A stretch of DNA of 64,000 nucleotides. Source: Streptomyces cynarae. GTDB lineage: Bacteria > Actinomycetota > Actinomycetes > Streptomycetales > Streptomycetaceae. The translations under genes and the position numbers were made by a program. The notes under the pieces are model-generated. The model did not search any database. It was not told the DNA's origin and saw nothing but the letters and a program-made list of their open reading frames with translations. Below are positions 6,911 through 15,961 of the stretch, piece after piece; within the stretch, counting starts at the first letter, position 1, and each line of letters opens with the position of its first letter. Where the stretch lies: the NCBI RefSeq assembly GCF_025642135.1, contig NZ_CP106793.1:5982001-6046000 (forward strand). Reading direction: 5' to 3'.

Positions 6911-8222
6911 CGAGGTGACTCACGGGGCTGACGCGGATGCGTCCCGTGTGAGAACCGGGCCGCGCCACGCGGCCCCCAGGAAGCCGCTGTTCACCAGGTT
7001 CCACATGCCGGCCGGGAAGGCGATAGCCCTGGCGGCGATGCCGACGGCGGTCCTCATGGGGATGGGGCTCACACCGACGCTCGCCCGTGCCGCCGACCAC
7101 ACGCCGTCGTCCAAGAACCTGACCGTCGACGAGTACCAGAAGTGCGTGGAGGCCCTGGACAACTCCAAGGACGCCTCGTCCTCGCCTTCGCCGTCGTCAT
7201 CCGCTTCGGCGAGCCCCTCGAAGTCCGCCGACACGCCGGAGCCGACGTCCTCGGCGTCCCCGGAGGGGACTTCGGGGAAGGCGTCGGGCACCACGTCGGG
7301 CAAGACCTCTTCGTCGGATTCAGGTTCCGACGACAAGGCCGTGCCCACGCCGTCGAAGAGCACGTCCGGTACCTCCTCCGGCGGCGGTGCGTCCACGCCG
7401 AGCCCGTCGGCCTCCGCGAGCGGCGGGAACCTGCTGGAGACGATCGGCGACGCCATCACGGGCGTCTTCACCGGCGGCTCCGGGTCCGGTTCCGGCTCGT
7501 CCGCGAGCCCCTCGGCCACGCCGTCCCCCTCGGCCTCGGCGTCCGCCACGAAGGGCACCGCCGCGCCGAAGGACCTGTCCGGCACCGTCAAGGACACGAC
7601 CGGGAAGGTCACCGGCACGGTCAAGGACACGGTGAAGGGCGCGACGAAGGCGGCCTCCGAGGCGACCAAGGCGGCGGGCGACACCGTGAAGGCGGCCGAG
7701 TCCGCGGCCGCGAGCCCGTCCCCGAGCTCCGGCACATCTGCCGAGGACTGCCCGGCGGCGACCGATGACGAGGGCGGCGTCGAGAAGATCTTGTCCCTGC
7801 CCGACAAGCCGTGGCACCTGCAAGCCAGCTCGCTGCTGCTCAAGGGCGCCGACTACCAGGGCGTCGTCAAGGTCCGCACCGCGAACGGCACCATCAAGAG
7901 GGTCCTGAAGTACGTCATCTCCGACGGCACCGAGATCGGCGACCTGCACCAGCTGGTCGACGGCCCCAACGGTGTGACGTACCACGTCCAGGGCGCCAAG
8001 GGATCGAAGTCCACCATCACCGGCGGCAAGACGGTGATGTACACGGAGAGCATCTCCGGCAACCTGCTCGGCCTGATCCCCGTCACGTTCAGCCCGGACA
8101 ACCCACCGCCGCTCAACATCCCGCTGATCTACTTCACCAACGTGAAGGTGACCCAGGCCGGCCAGTTCGGTGGAACGCTGACCATCCCGGGTATGCGTCA
8201 GTACGTCACCGGCGCGAACTGA
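6900..8222 (+). CDS. Secreted low-complexity protein, partner of DUF6230/DUF6114
   Basis: Encodes 440 residues from GTG 6900 (ribosome site GGGAGG), overlapping the DUF6114 gene. A hydrophobic segment (AIALAAMPTAVLMGMGL) at about residues 41-60 ending in ARAA looks like a late signal peptide. Residues about 85-280 are a Ser/Pro/Ala/Thr/Gly-rich linker typical of wall-spanning regions, including a heptad-like stretch of KDT/KAA repeats (SGTVKDTTGKVTGTVKDTVK). The C-terminal 150 residues are a compact domain of normal composition (PWHLQASSLLLKGADYQGVV to the end). One Cys lies in the N-terminal part of the mature protein (YQKCVEA) and one just before the C-terminal domain (AEDCPAA). I do not recognise an enzymatic motif. 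Confidence 0.75.
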   Translation: MPADEVTHGADADASRVRTGPRHAAPRKPLFTRFHMPAGKAIALAAMPTAVLMGMGLTPTLARAADHTPSSKNLTVDEYQKCVEALDNSKDASSSPSPSSSASASPSKSADTPEPTSSASPEGTSGKASGTTSGKTSSSDSGSDDKAVPTPSKSTSGTSSGGGASTPSPSASASGGNLLETIGDAITGVFTGGSGSGSGSSASPSATPSPSASASATKGTAAPKDLSGTVKDTTGKVTGTVKDTVKGATKAASEATKAAGDTVKAAESAAASPSPSSGTSAEDCPAATDDEGGVEKILSLPDKPWHLQASSLLLKGADYQGVVKVRTANGTIKRVLKYVISDGTEIGDLHQLVDGPNGVTYHVQGAKGSKSTITGGKTVMYTESISGNLLGLIPVTFSPDNPPPLNIPLIYFTNVKVTQAGQFGGTLTIPGMRQYVTGAN

Positions 8223-8257
8223 GCGCCTCTTAAGACCCGTTCGGGAGCCGCACACAG

Positions 8258-8291
8258 AGGGCGCCCCCCGCCGTACGGCAGGGGGCGCCCT
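8258..8291. terminator. Bidirectional terminator between convergent genes
   Basis: AGGGCGCCCCC and GGGGGCGCCCT form an 11-bp stem around GCCGTACGGCA-type loop bases. It lies between the secreted protein gene (ends 8222) and pyk (ends 8300) and can serve both. Confidence 0.85.
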
Positions 8292-8299
8292 CGCGTGTG

Positions 8300-9730
8300 T
8301 CAGTTGCGTCCGCCCTCGCCCAGGTGGTGGACGCGGACCATGTTCGTGGTGCCGGGGACGCCGGGCGGGGAGCCGGCGGTGATCACCACGATGTCGCCCT
8401 CGTTGAACCGGTTGAGCTTGACCATCTCCTGGTCGACCAGCTCCACCATCTCGTCGGTGCTGTTCACGAACGGCACGATGTGCGACTCCACGCCCCAGCT
8501 CAGCGACAGCTGGTTGCGGGTGGACTCGTCCGTGGTGAACGCCAGGATCGGCTGGGCCGCGCGGTAGCGGGACAGCCGGCGGGCGGTGTCGCCGGACTGG
8601 GTGAAGGCCACCAGGCCCTTGCCGCCGAGGAAGTCCGCGATCTCGGCCGCGGCGCGCGCCACCGAACCGCCCTGCGTACGCGGCTTCTTGCCCGGAACCA
8701 GTGGCTGCAGGCCCTTGGAGAGCAGTTCCTCCTCGGCCGCCTGGACGATCTTCGACATCGTCTTGACCGTCTCGATCGGGTACGCGCCCACGCTGGACTC
8801 GGCGGAGAGCATGACCGCGTCGGCGCCGTCCAGGATCGCGTTGGCCACGTCGGAGGCCTCTGCGCGGGTCGGACGGGAGTTGGTGATCATCGACTCCATC
8901 ATCTGGGTCGCCACGATCACCGGCTTGGCGTTGCGGCGGCACAGCTCGATGAGCCGCTTCTGCACCATCGGGACCTTCTCGAGCGGGTACTCGACGGCCA
9001 GGTCGCCGCGGGCGACCATCACGCCGTCGAACGCCATCACGACGTCCTCCATGTTCGCCACCGCCTGCGGCTTCTCCACCTTGGCGATGACCGGGACGCG
9101 GCGGCCCACCTCGTCCATGATGCGGTGGACGTCCTTGACGTCGTTGGCGTCCCGCACGAAGGACAGCGCGACCATGTCGCAGCCCATGCGCAGCGCGAAC
9201 CGCAGGTCCTCGACGTCCTTCTCGGACAGCGCCGGCACGTTCACCGCGGCGCCGGGCAGGTTGATGCCCTTGTGGTCGGAGATGACGCCGCCCTCGATGA
9301 CGATCGTCCTCACCCGGGGGCCCTCGACGTCCAGGACCTTCAGCTCGACGTTGCCGTCGTTGATCAGGATCTGGTCGCCCTTGGAGACGTCCCCCGGCAG
9401 GCCCTTGTACGTCGTGCCGCAGATCGACTTGTCGCCCGGCACGTCCTCGGTGGTGATGGTGAACTCGTCACCGCGCACCAGCTCGACCGGACCCTCGGCG
9501 AAGGTCTCCAGGCGGATCTTCGGGCCCTGCAGGTCGGCGAGGACGCCGATGGCCTTGCCGGTCTCGGCGGACGCGGCACGGACGCGGACGTACCGGCCCT
9601 CGTGCTCTTCGTGCGTGCCGTGGCTGAAGTTGAAGCGGGCCACATTCATGCCGGCTTCGATCAGCGAGACGAGCATCTCGTGGGAGTCGACCGCGGGGCC
9701 GAGAGTACAGACGATTTTCGAACGGCGCAT
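8300..9730 (-). CDS. pyk: Pyruvate kinase
   Basis: Encodes 476 residues, the usual length. It transfers phosphate from phosphoenolpyruvate to ADP, the last step of glycolysis. The N-terminus MRRSKIVCTLGPA is the standard family start; the metal and substrate loop AKVEKPQAVANMED and the segment GVMVARGDLAVE are intact, and the C-terminal regulatory domain is full length. Streptomyces usually carry two pyruvate kinases; this is the one beside ackA-pta and pfkA. Start ATG 9730 has no Shine-Dalgarno sequence (CGCCCCC precedes it), but a TAGGAT box ends 8 bp upstream, so the mRNA is probably leaderless. Confidence 0.95.
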   Translation of the reverse strand: MRRSKIVCTLGPAVDSHEMLVSLIEAGMNVARFNFSHGTHEEHEGRYVRVRAASAETGKAIGVLADLQGPKIRLETFAEGPVELVRGDEFTITTEDVPGDKSICGTTYKGLPGDVSKGDQILINDGNVELKVLDVEGPRVRTIVIEGGVISDHKGINLPGAAVNVPALSEKDVEDLRFALRMGCDMVALSFVRDANDVKDVHRIMDEVGRRVPVIAKVEKPQAVANMEDVVMAFDGVMVARGDLAVEYPLEKVPMVQKRLIELCRRNAKPVIVATQMMESMITNSRPTRAEASDVANAILDGADAVMLSAESSVGAYPIETVKTMSKIVQAAEEELLSKGLQPLVPGKKPRTQGGSVARAAAEIADFLGGKGLVAFTQSGDTARRLSRYRAAQPILAFTTDESTRNQLSLSWGVESHIVPFVNSTDEMVELVDQEMVKLNRFNEGDIVVITAGSPPGVPGTTNMVRVHHLGEGGRN

Positions 9731-9737
9731 GGGGGCG

Positions 9738-9772
9738 ATCCTATCGGTTTGTTTCGCTACGGAATATTCCGT
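9738..9772 (-). promoter_or_regulatory. pyk promoter with 14-bp palindrome over the -35 region
   Basis: Reading the minus strand, -10 TAGGAT is at 9743-9738, placing transcription start at or within a base or two of the ATG (9730). The perfect palindrome ACGGAATATTCCGT (9759-9772) covers the -35 position. This suggests a leaderless transcript controlled by a DNA-binding protein at the palindrome. Confidence 0.6.
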
Positions 9773-9828
9773 CTGGCGGAAAATACAAATGGGCGGGTTC
9801 GCGCTCAGGCGAGAGCCGTCGAATTTCT

Positions 9829-11049
9829 TCAGTTGCCCTTTCCGGTGCCCTTGCCGACCAGTGCGTAGGTCTGCGTGGCGATCTCCAGTTCCTCGTCGGT
9901 CGGCACCACCGCGACCGCCACCCGCGCGGACACGGGCGAGATCAGCCGCGGCTGGTCGCCGCGCACGGCGTTCAGGTCGGCGTCCACCGCCAGGCCCAGG
10001 CCCTCCAGGCCCGCGACGGCGGCCTCACGCACCGCTGCGGCGTTCTCGCCCACACCCGCCGTGAAGGCGACCGCGTCCACCCGGCCGAGTACCGCGTAAT
10101 AGGCGCCGATGTACTTCCTCAGTCGATGGATGTAGATGTCGAAGGCGAGCCGCGCCTCCTCGTCGCCCTCTTCGATCCGCCGGCCGATCTCCCGCATGTC
10201 GTTGTCGCCGCACAGACCGAACAGACCGCTCCTCTTGTTGAGAAGAGTGTCGATCTCGTCCATGGACATTCCGCCAACACGCTGCAAATGGAAGATGACG
10301 GCCGGGTCCAGGTCACCCGAGCGCGTCCCCATCACCAGACCCTCGAGCGGGGTGAGCCCCATGGAGGTGTCCACGCACTTCCCGCCCCTGACCGCCGAGG
10401 CGGACGCCCCGTTGCCCAGGTGCAGCACGATGACGTTGACGTCCTCGGGCGCCTTGCCCAGCAGCTTCGCGGTCGCCCGGGACACATACGCGTGCGAGGT
10501 CCCGTGGAACCCGTACCGCCGGATCCGGTGCCGGTCCGCGATCTTCGTGTCGATCGCGTAACGCGCCGCGTGCTCCGGCATCGTCGTGTGGAACGCCGTG
10601 TCGAAGACGGCGACCTGCGGCAGGTCGGGGCGCAGCGCCATGGCCGTGCGGATGCCGGTGAGGTTGGCCGGGTTGTGCAGCGGCGCGACCGGGATCAGCC
10701 GCTCGATCTCGGTGAGCACGGCGTCGTCGATGACGGTGGGCTCGGTGAAGAACATGCCGCCGTGCACCACGCGGTGGCCGATGGCGGCCAGCTCGGGCGA
10801 GTCGACGCCCAGCCCGTCCCTGTCCAGCTCCTCGGCGACCGCCTTCAGGGCGGCCTGGTGGTCGGCGATCGGCCCGTTCTGCTCCCGGGTGTCGCCCGTG
10901 GTGAGCGCCGTGTGCTTGATCCGCGAGGTCTGCTCGCCGATGCGCTCGACGAGGCCCACGGCCAGCCTGCTGCCGTCACGCATGTCCAGCAGCTGGTACT
11001 TCACGGAGGAGGAGCCGGAGTTCAGGACGAGGACACGGGACGGGCTCAC
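9829..11049 (-). CDS. ackA: Acetate kinase
   Basis: Encodes 406 residues starting at GTG 11049 (VSPSRVLVLNSGSSS). It interconverts acetyl phosphate plus ADP and acetate plus ATP. Family landmarks are present: VLNSGSSSVKY, FDTAFHTTMP, YGFHGTSHAYV and HLGNGASASA. The GTG overlaps the stop of pta by 4 bp (GTGA), so the two are translationally coupled and make a complete acetyl-CoA to acetate route. The frame stays open far upstream through pta on another reading frame; that extension is a shadow of pta and not coding. Confidence 0.95.
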   Translation of the reverse strand: MSPSRVLVLNSGSSSVKYQLLDMRDGSRLAVGLVERIGEQTSRIKHTALTTGDTREQNGPIADHQAALKAVAEELDRDGLGVDSPELAAIGHRVVHGGMFFTEPTVIDDAVLTEIERLIPVAPLHNPANLTGIRTAMALRPDLPQVAVFDTAFHTTMPEHAARYAIDTKIADRHRIRRYGFHGTSHAYVSRATAKLLGKAPEDVNVIVLHLGNGASASAVRGGKCVDTSMGLTPLEGLVMGTRSGDLDPAVIFHLQRVGGMSMDEIDTLLNKRSGLFGLCGDNDMREIGRRIEEGDEEARLAFDIYIHRLRKYIGAYYAVLGRVDAVAFTAGVGENAAAVREAAVAGLEGLGLAVDADLNAVRGDQPRLISPVSARVAVAVVPTDEELEIATQTYALVGKGTGKGN

Positions 11050-13136
11050 TGGGCGGTTGCCTTCTGCTCGGGGGTCTGGGCCTGGATCGCCGTGATGGCG
11101 ACGGTGTTGACGATGTCGGAGACGAGGGCGCCCCGGGAGAGGTCGTTGACGGGCTTGCGCAGGCCCTGCAGGACCGGTCCGACGGCGATCGCGCCGGCCG
11201 AGCGTTGCACGGCCTTGTAGGTGTTGTTGCCGGTGTTCAGGTCCGGGAAGATCAGCACCGACGCCTGCCCGGCGACCTCCGAGCCCGGCAGCTTGGTGGC
11301 CGCGACGCTGGGCTCGACGGCGGCGTCGTACTGGATCGGACCCTCGATCTTCAGATCGCTGCGGCGCTGCCGCACCAGCTCGGTGGCCTCGCGCACCTTG
11401 TCGACGTCGGCGCCGAAGCCGGAGCTGCCCGTGGAGTACGACAGCATCGCGATCCGCGGCTCCACCCCGAACTGCTCGGCGGTGGCGGCCGACTGGATGG
11501 CGATGTCGGCGAGCTGCTCGGCGTTCGGGTCCGGGTTCACGGCGCAGTCGCCGTAGACGAGGACCTTGTCGGCGAGGCACATGAAGAAGACCGAGCTGAC
11601 GATCTTCGCGTCCGACTTGGTCTTGATGATCTCGAAGGCGGGCCGGATGGTGGCGGCCGTGGAGTGCACGGACCCGGACACCATGCCGTCGGCGAGCCCC
11701 TCCTGGACCATCAGGGTGCCGAAGTAGTTCACGTCGGAGACGACGTCGTACGCCAGCTCGACCGTGACCCCCTTGTGGGCGCGCAGCGCCGCGTACTTCT
11801 CGGCGAAGGCGTCGCGCAGCTCCGAGGTGGCCGGGTCGATCAGCTGCGAGTCGCCGAGGTCGATGCCGAGGTCGGCGGCCTTCTTGCGGATCTGGTCGAC
11901 GGGCCCGAGCAGCGTGAGGTCGCACACCCCGCGGCGCAGCAGCACCTCCGCGGCGTGCAGCACCCGCTCCTCGGTGCCCTCCGGGAGGACCACCCGGCGC
12001 TTGTCGGCGCGGGCCTGCTCCAGCAGCTTGTGCTCGAACATCATCGGCGTGAGCCGGTCGCTGCTCGGCGCGGACACCCGCTTGTTCAGATCCACGGTGT
12101 CGACGTACCGCTCGAAGAGCCCGAGCGCCCGCTCCGCCTTGCGCGGGGTGGCCGCGTTCAGCTTCCCCTCCATGGAGAAGAGCTGCTCGGCGGTGGGGAA
12201 GCTGGTGCCGGACACCGAGAGCACCGGGGTGCCCGGGGCGAGGCGCGCGGCGAGGGCGAGGACCTCGTCGCGGGGCACCTCGTTCAGCGTCAGCAGCACA
12301 CCCGCGATCGGTGGGGTCCCGGCGCTGTGCGCGGCCAGTGAGCCCACGACGAGGTCGGCACGGTCGCCCGGGGTGACCACCAGGCAGCCCGGGGTCAGGG
12401 CGGCGAGGAAGTTCGGCAGCATGGCACCGCCGAAGACGAAGTCGAGGGCGTCGCGCGCGAGGCCCGAGTCGTCGCCGAGCAGCACCTTGGCGCCGAGGGT
12501 GTGGGCGATCTGGGCCACGGTCGGCGCCGAGAGGGCGGGCTCGTCGGGAAGCACGTAACAGGGCACCGGGAGCCGGGAGTCGAGCCCTTCGGCGATCTCG
12601 TCGCGGTCGTCGCGGGCCACCCGGTTGACGACCATGGCGAGAACGTCGCAGCCGAGCCCCTCGTAGGCGCGGTAGGCGTTCGCCGTCTCGGCGCGCACCG
12701 ACTCCGCGGTCTGCCGGCGGCCGCCCACGACCGGGATCACCGACGCCCCGAACTCGTTGGCGAGCCGGGCGTTGAGGGACAGCTCGTCCGGGAGCTGGGT
12801 GTCGGCGAAGTCGGTGCCGAGGACGAGGACGACCTCGTAGTCGCGGGCCACCGCGTGGAACCGGTCGACCAGCGTGGACACCAGCTCGTCCACCCCCCGC
12901 TCGGCCTGGAGCGCGGCCGCCTCCTGGTAGCCCATGCCGTACACGGTCGCCGGGTCCTGGGACAGCCGGTACCGGGCGCGCAGCAGCTCGAAGAGGCGGT
13001 CGGGGCCGTCGTGGACGAGCGGACGGAAGACGCCGACCCGGTCGACCTGCCGGGTCAGGAGCTCCATGACTCCCAGCTCGACGACCTGGCGGCCGTCGCC
13101 GCGGTCGATCCCGGTCACGTACACGCAGCGCGTCAC
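11046..13136 (-). CDS. pta: Phosphate acetyltransferase (long form)
   Basis: Encodes 696 residues. It converts acetyl-CoA and phosphate to acetyl phosphate and CoA. The long form has an N-terminal P-loop/BioD-like domain (residues 1 to about 210), a DRTGG regulatory domain (about 210-360), and the C-terminal catalytic PTA domain (about 375-690) with MFEHKLLEQARADKRRVVLPEG at its start and SYSTGSSGFGADVDKV in the active-site region. Start GTG 13136 (VTRCVYVTGID) was chosen because GGAGAG lies just upstream on the minus strand; an ATG 90 bp earlier would add 30 unlike residues. First gene of the pta-ackA operon. Confidence 0.95.
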   Translation of the reverse strand: MTRCVYVTGIDRGDGRQVVELGVMELLTRQVDRVGVFRPLVHDGPDRLFELLRARYRLSQDPATVYGMGYQEAAALQAERGVDELVSTLVDRFHAVARDYEVVLVLGTDFADTQLPDELSLNARLANEFGASVIPVVGGRRQTAESVRAETANAYRAYEGLGCDVLAMVVNRVARDDRDEIAEGLDSRLPVPCYVLPDEPALSAPTVAQIAHTLGAKVLLGDDSGLARDALDFVFGGAMLPNFLAALTPGCLVVTPGDRADLVVGSLAAHSAGTPPIAGVLLTLNEVPRDEVLALAARLAPGTPVLSVSGTSFPTAEQLFSMEGKLNAATPRKAERALGLFERYVDTVDLNKRVSAPSSDRLTPMMFEHKLLEQARADKRRVVLPEGTEERVLHAAEVLLRRGVCDLTLLGPVDQIRKKAADLGIDLGDSQLIDPATSELRDAFAEKYAALRAHKGVTVELAYDVVSDVNYFGTLMVQEGLADGMVSGSVHSTAATIRPAFEIIKTKSDAKIVSSVFFMCLADKVLVYGDCAVNPDPNAEQLADIAIQSAATAEQFGVEPRIAMLSYSTGSSGFGADVDKVREATELVRQRRSDLKIEGPIQYDAAVEPSVAATKLPGSEVAGQASVLIFPDLNTGNNTYKAVQRSAGAIAVGPVLQGLRKPVNDLSRGALVSDIVNTVAITAIQAQTPEQKATAQ

Positions 13137-13245
13137 GCGTGCTCTCCGTTTCGTCTCTCGAGGGGGGTGGTCTTGACCGATTCCGAATGCTTTTGTGGAG
13201 TTCTGCGGAGGCTGAAAATCCTCCACGCGGGTGAGCAGAACCCTC

Positions 13246-13274
13246 TTGACAATACCCCTGGGCGCGGATAGGGC
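13246..13274 (+). promoter_or_regulatory. Likely sigma-70 promoter for pfkA
   Basis: TTGACA (13246-13251), a 17-bp spacer and TAGGGC (13269-13274) match the principal vegetative consensus. It lies about 115 bp upstream of the pfkA start in the gap between the divergent pta and pfkA genes. Confidence 0.6.
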
Positions 13275-13388
13275 GCCCCTCCGGTACCAGGGATCGAGGG
13301 CGGGTATGCGCGATCGGCACCGGCCTGTGAGCCGTGAAACAATCGGACTGGCTCACCGGTATCGACAGCGAGCAGGAGACACAGCACG

Positions 13389-14414
13389 ATGCGCATCGGA
13401 GTACTCACCGCAGGCGGCGACTGCCCGGGCCTGAACGCAGTGATCCGGTCGGTCGTGCACCGAGCGGTAGCGCAGTACGGCGACGAGGTGATCGGCTTCG
13501 AGGACGGCTACCGGGGTCTTCTGGACGGCCACTACCGCACCCTCGACCTCGACGCCGTGAGCGGCATCCTCGCCCGTGGCGGCACCATTCTCGGCTCCTC
13601 CCGGCTGGAGCGCGACCGGCTGCGCGAGGCCTGCGAGAACGCCTCGGACATGATCCGCGACTTCGGCATCGACGCCCTCATCCCGATCGGCGGCGAGGGC
13701 ACCCTGACGGCGGCGCGCATGCTCTCGGACGCGGGCCTGCCGGTCGTCGGCGTGCCCAAGACGATCGACAACGACATCTCGTCCACGGACCGCACCTTCG
13801 GCTTCGACACCGCGGTCACCGTGGCCTCCGAGGCCATGGACCGCCTGAAGACGACGGCCGAGTCGCACCAGCGCGTGATGGTCGTGGAGGTCATGGGCCG
13901 CCACGCCGGCTGGATCGCGCTGGAGTCGGGCATGGCGGCCGGCGCCCACGGCATCTGCCTCCCCGAGCGCCCCTTCGACCCGGCCGACCTGGTCAAGATG
14001 GTCGAGGAGCGCTTCGCCCGCGGCAAGAAGTTCGCGGTGGTCTGCGTCGCCGAGGGCGCCCATCCCGCCGAGGGCACCATGGACTACGGCAAGGGCGAGA
14101 TCGACCAGTACGGCCACGAGCGCTTCCAGGGCATCGGCACGGCCCTCGCGTACGAGCTGGAGCGGCGGCTCGGCAAGGAGGCCAAGCCGGTCATCCTCGG
14201 CCACGTCCAGCGCGGCGGCGTACCGACCGCCTACGACCGGGTGCTCGCCACCCGTTTCGGCTGGCACGCGGTCGAGGCCGCGCACCGCGGCGAGTTCGGC
14301 AGGATGACGGCGCTGCGCGGCACCGACGTGGTGATGGTGCCGCTGGCGGAGGCGGTGACCGAGCTGAAGACGGTACCGAAGGACCGGATGGACGAGGCGG
14401 AGTCGGTGTTCTAG
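13389..14414 (+). CDS. pfkA: ATP-dependent 6-phosphofructokinase
   Basis: Encodes 341 residues. It phosphorylates fructose 6-phosphate, committing carbon to glycolysis. Visible motifs are GGDCPGLNAVIR at the start, IGGEGT (Gly after Glu, the ATP-type residue; PPi enzymes have Asp), PKTIDND with the catalytic Asp, and VMGRHAGWIA. The combination GGEGT plus PKTIDND places it in the actinobacterial ATP-using group of PFKs that also carries the Lys seen in PPi enzymes. One of usually several Streptomyces paralogues. The ribosome site is weak (GAGCAGGAG). The gene faces pta divergently and belongs to the same metabolic block as pyk and ackA. Confidence 0.95.
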   Translation: MRIGVLTAGGDCPGLNAVIRSVVHRAVAQYGDEVIGFEDGYRGLLDGHYRTLDLDAVSGILARGGTILGSSRLERDRLREACENASDMIRDFGIDALIPIGGEGTLTAARMLSDAGLPVVGVPKTIDNDISSTDRTFGFDTAVTVASEAMDRLKTTAESHQRVMVVEVMGRHAGWIALESGMAAGAHGICLPERPFDPADLVKMVEERFARGKKFAVVCVAEGAHPAEGTMDYGKGEIDQYGHERFQGIGTALAYELERRLGKEAKPVILGHVQRGGVPTAYDRVLATRFGWHAVEAAHRGEFGRMTALRGTDVVMVPLAEAVTELKTVPKDRMDEAESVF

Positions 14415-14452
14415 AACACCGGGTTCGTCGTTCTGGAACACCGGGTTCGTCG
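14414..14452. repeat. 17-bp direct repeat at the pfkA 3' end
   Basis: GAACACCGGGTTCGTCG occurs at 14414-14430 and again at 14436-14452, 22 bp apart. The pair fills the gap between pfkA (ends 14414) and the convergent HTH gene (ends 14453). It has the look of a small local duplication. Confidence 0.8.
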
Positions 14453-15172
14453 CTAGGAGTTCCTCTCGACCGTCTCCCAGAAGATCTCCACCACGCGGTC
14501 GAGGTAGTCGCGGCCGGCCTCACCGGCGTCGGCCGCGGCGGAGCCCGCGCCCCAGTTCAGCGTGGCGGTCATCCGCCCCTGGTAGTCGGCGTGCATCTCC
14601 TCGAGGACGTCCTCGACGAGCGGCCGCTTAAGGGGCAGCATTTTGCCGACCTGGCGGACGTACGCCTGCCAGCGGGTGGTGACCGCGCCGCGCAGCAGCT
14701 GGGCGAGCCGGCCCCCGCGCCCGGTCACGGTGACGAAGTCGGGCAGGGACAGCTGGAGCACCTCGGCGAGGGCGGCGGACTGCCGGTCGTTGCCGCGCCA
14801 GGCGTCCGCCTCCTCCATCCGCACGTAGGCGAGGAGCTCGAGGCCCACGGCGTCCGCCACGTCCTCCTGTGCGAGCCCGCGCGCGAGACGGTGCTCGCGC
14901 AGGGTGCGGGGCGCGCCGATGAGTTCGCCCGGGGCACACCACAACACGCCCGCGAGCGCGGTCAGTTCGTGCGGCCTCGGAGTGGCGGCCCCGCCCTCCC
15001 AGTCGATCACGAGGTCGGGTGTGACATGGGGGAGCCCGTACGAGGAGCGCATCGTGTGGGCGACGTGCTCGGGTGCCATGCCCAGGGCCACCCGGAGGCG
15101 GCGGGCGGCGGCGGCGTCGAAGGGCGGGGTGGGTGGGTGCGGTTGCCGGGCCTGCGGTGGATGCACGAGCAC
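14453..15172 (-). CDS. XRE-type helix-turn-helix protein
   Basis: Encodes up to 239 residues. Two helix-turn-helix-like regions are visible: FDAAAARRLRVALGMAPEHV (about 18-40, followed by a WEGG segment) and LREHRLARGLAQEDVADAVG (about 90-115), the latter a typical XRE motif with a following YVRMEEADAW. The C-terminal half is helical and unfamiliar. Proteins of this kind in Streptomyces are usually annotated only as DNA-binding. The start is uncertain: GTG 15172 or the GTG two codons later; neither has a clear ribosome site. Convergent with pfkA. Confidence 0.7.
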   Translation of the reverse strand: MLVHPPQARQPHPPTPPFDAAAARRLRVALGMAPEHVAHTMRSSYGLPHVTPDLVIDWEGGAATPRPHELTALAGVLWCAPGELIGAPRTLREHRLARGLAQEDVADAVGLELLAYVRMEEADAWRGNDRQSAALAEVLQLSLPDFVTVTGRGGRLAQLLRGAVTTRWQAYVRQVGKMLPLKRPLVEDVLEEMHADYQGRMTATLNWGAGSAAADAGEAGRDYLDRVVEIFWETVERNS

Positions 15173-15268
15173 AAGGTAGAGCGCCTGGGCTCATGCGACT
15201 ACGGACTGTTCGGCCATACTCACGCATCGTAGGAACGTACGGCTCCGTGCCCTGCCCGGCGGGAGCGG

Positions 15269-15961
15269 CTACCGCCCCCGCTCCGCCGCCGTCACCCACC
15301 GGTACACCAACTCCGGCCGCCCCACCTGCCCGTACAACGGGCTCCGCCCCGCCCGACCCGCGTCCACCAGGTGTTCCAGATACCGCCGGGCAGTGATCCG
15401 CGAGATCCCCACGGCTTCGGCGACGCCCGCCGCCGTGAGCCCCTCCTCCGCGTCCCGCAGCACCCCCGTCACCCGCTCCAGTGTCGGGGCGCTGAGCCCC
15501 TTGGGCAGCGCCGCCGGACCCGGGGCCCGCAGGGTGGCCAGGGCGCGGTCGACCTCGTCCTGGCCGCTCGCCTCGCCCACCGCCTCGCGGAACTCCGCGT
15601 ACCGCACCAGCCGGTCCCGCAGCGTCGCGAACGTGAACGGCTTCAGCACGTACTGCACGACTCCCAGGGAGACGCCCTCCCGCACCACCGCGAGATCCCG
15701 CGCCGAGGTCACCGCGATGACGTCCGCGTGGTAGCCGGCCGCCCGCAGGGAGCGCGCCAGTTGCAGACCGTGCACGTCGGGCAGGTGCAGGTCCAGCAGG
15801 AGGAGGTCCACCCGCGTGCGCTCCAGGGCGCGGCGCGCCTCTGCTCCCGTGGCGGCCTTGCCGACCGCCGTGAAGCCCGGGACCCGGCCCACGTACATCA
15901 CGTGCGCGTCGGCGGCGACCGGGTCGTCCTCCACGACCAGGACGCGGATGGGCTCGGTCAT
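15269..15961 (-). CDS. CitB/DcuR-family response regulator
   Basis: Encodes 230 residues. The receiver domain (1-120) has the acidic pair EDD at 11-13, the phospho-acceptor Asp57 in LLLLDLHLP and Lys107 in YVLKPF. The C-terminal domain ends with a helix-turn-helix (GLTAAGVAEAVGISRITARRYLEHL), as in DcuR/CitB regulators of C4-dicarboxylate and citrate uptake. The partner kinase lies upstream, and the likely target dctA is on the far side of the kinase. Start ATG 15961 sits at the end of a 41-bp tandem repeat, each copy of which provides the same GGAGGTGA site and ATGA overlap, so this start is the last of a series. Confidence 0.92.
   Translation of the reverse strand: MTEPIRVLVVEDDPVAADAHVMYVGRVPGFTAVGKAATGAEARRALERTRVDLLLLDLHLPDVHGLQLARSLRAAGYHADVIAVTSARDLAVVREGVSLGVVQYVLKPFTFATLRDRLVRYAEFREAVGEASGQDEVDRALATLRAPGPAALPKGLSAPTLERVTGVLRDAEEGLTAAGVAEAVGISRITARRYLEHLVDAGRAGRSPLYGQVGRPELVYRWVTAAERGR

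Noticed and set aside
8297..9868. 523-codon frame antisense to pyk
   Set aside because: High-GC third-position bias of pyk on the other strand creates a stop-poor antisense frame; composition is Arg/His/Leu-rich and unlike a protein.
11050..13356. Apparent N-terminal extension of acetate kinase to more than 1100 residues
   Set aside because: The extension lies on pta in another frame; GTG 11049 with the family start VLNSGSSS is the real start.
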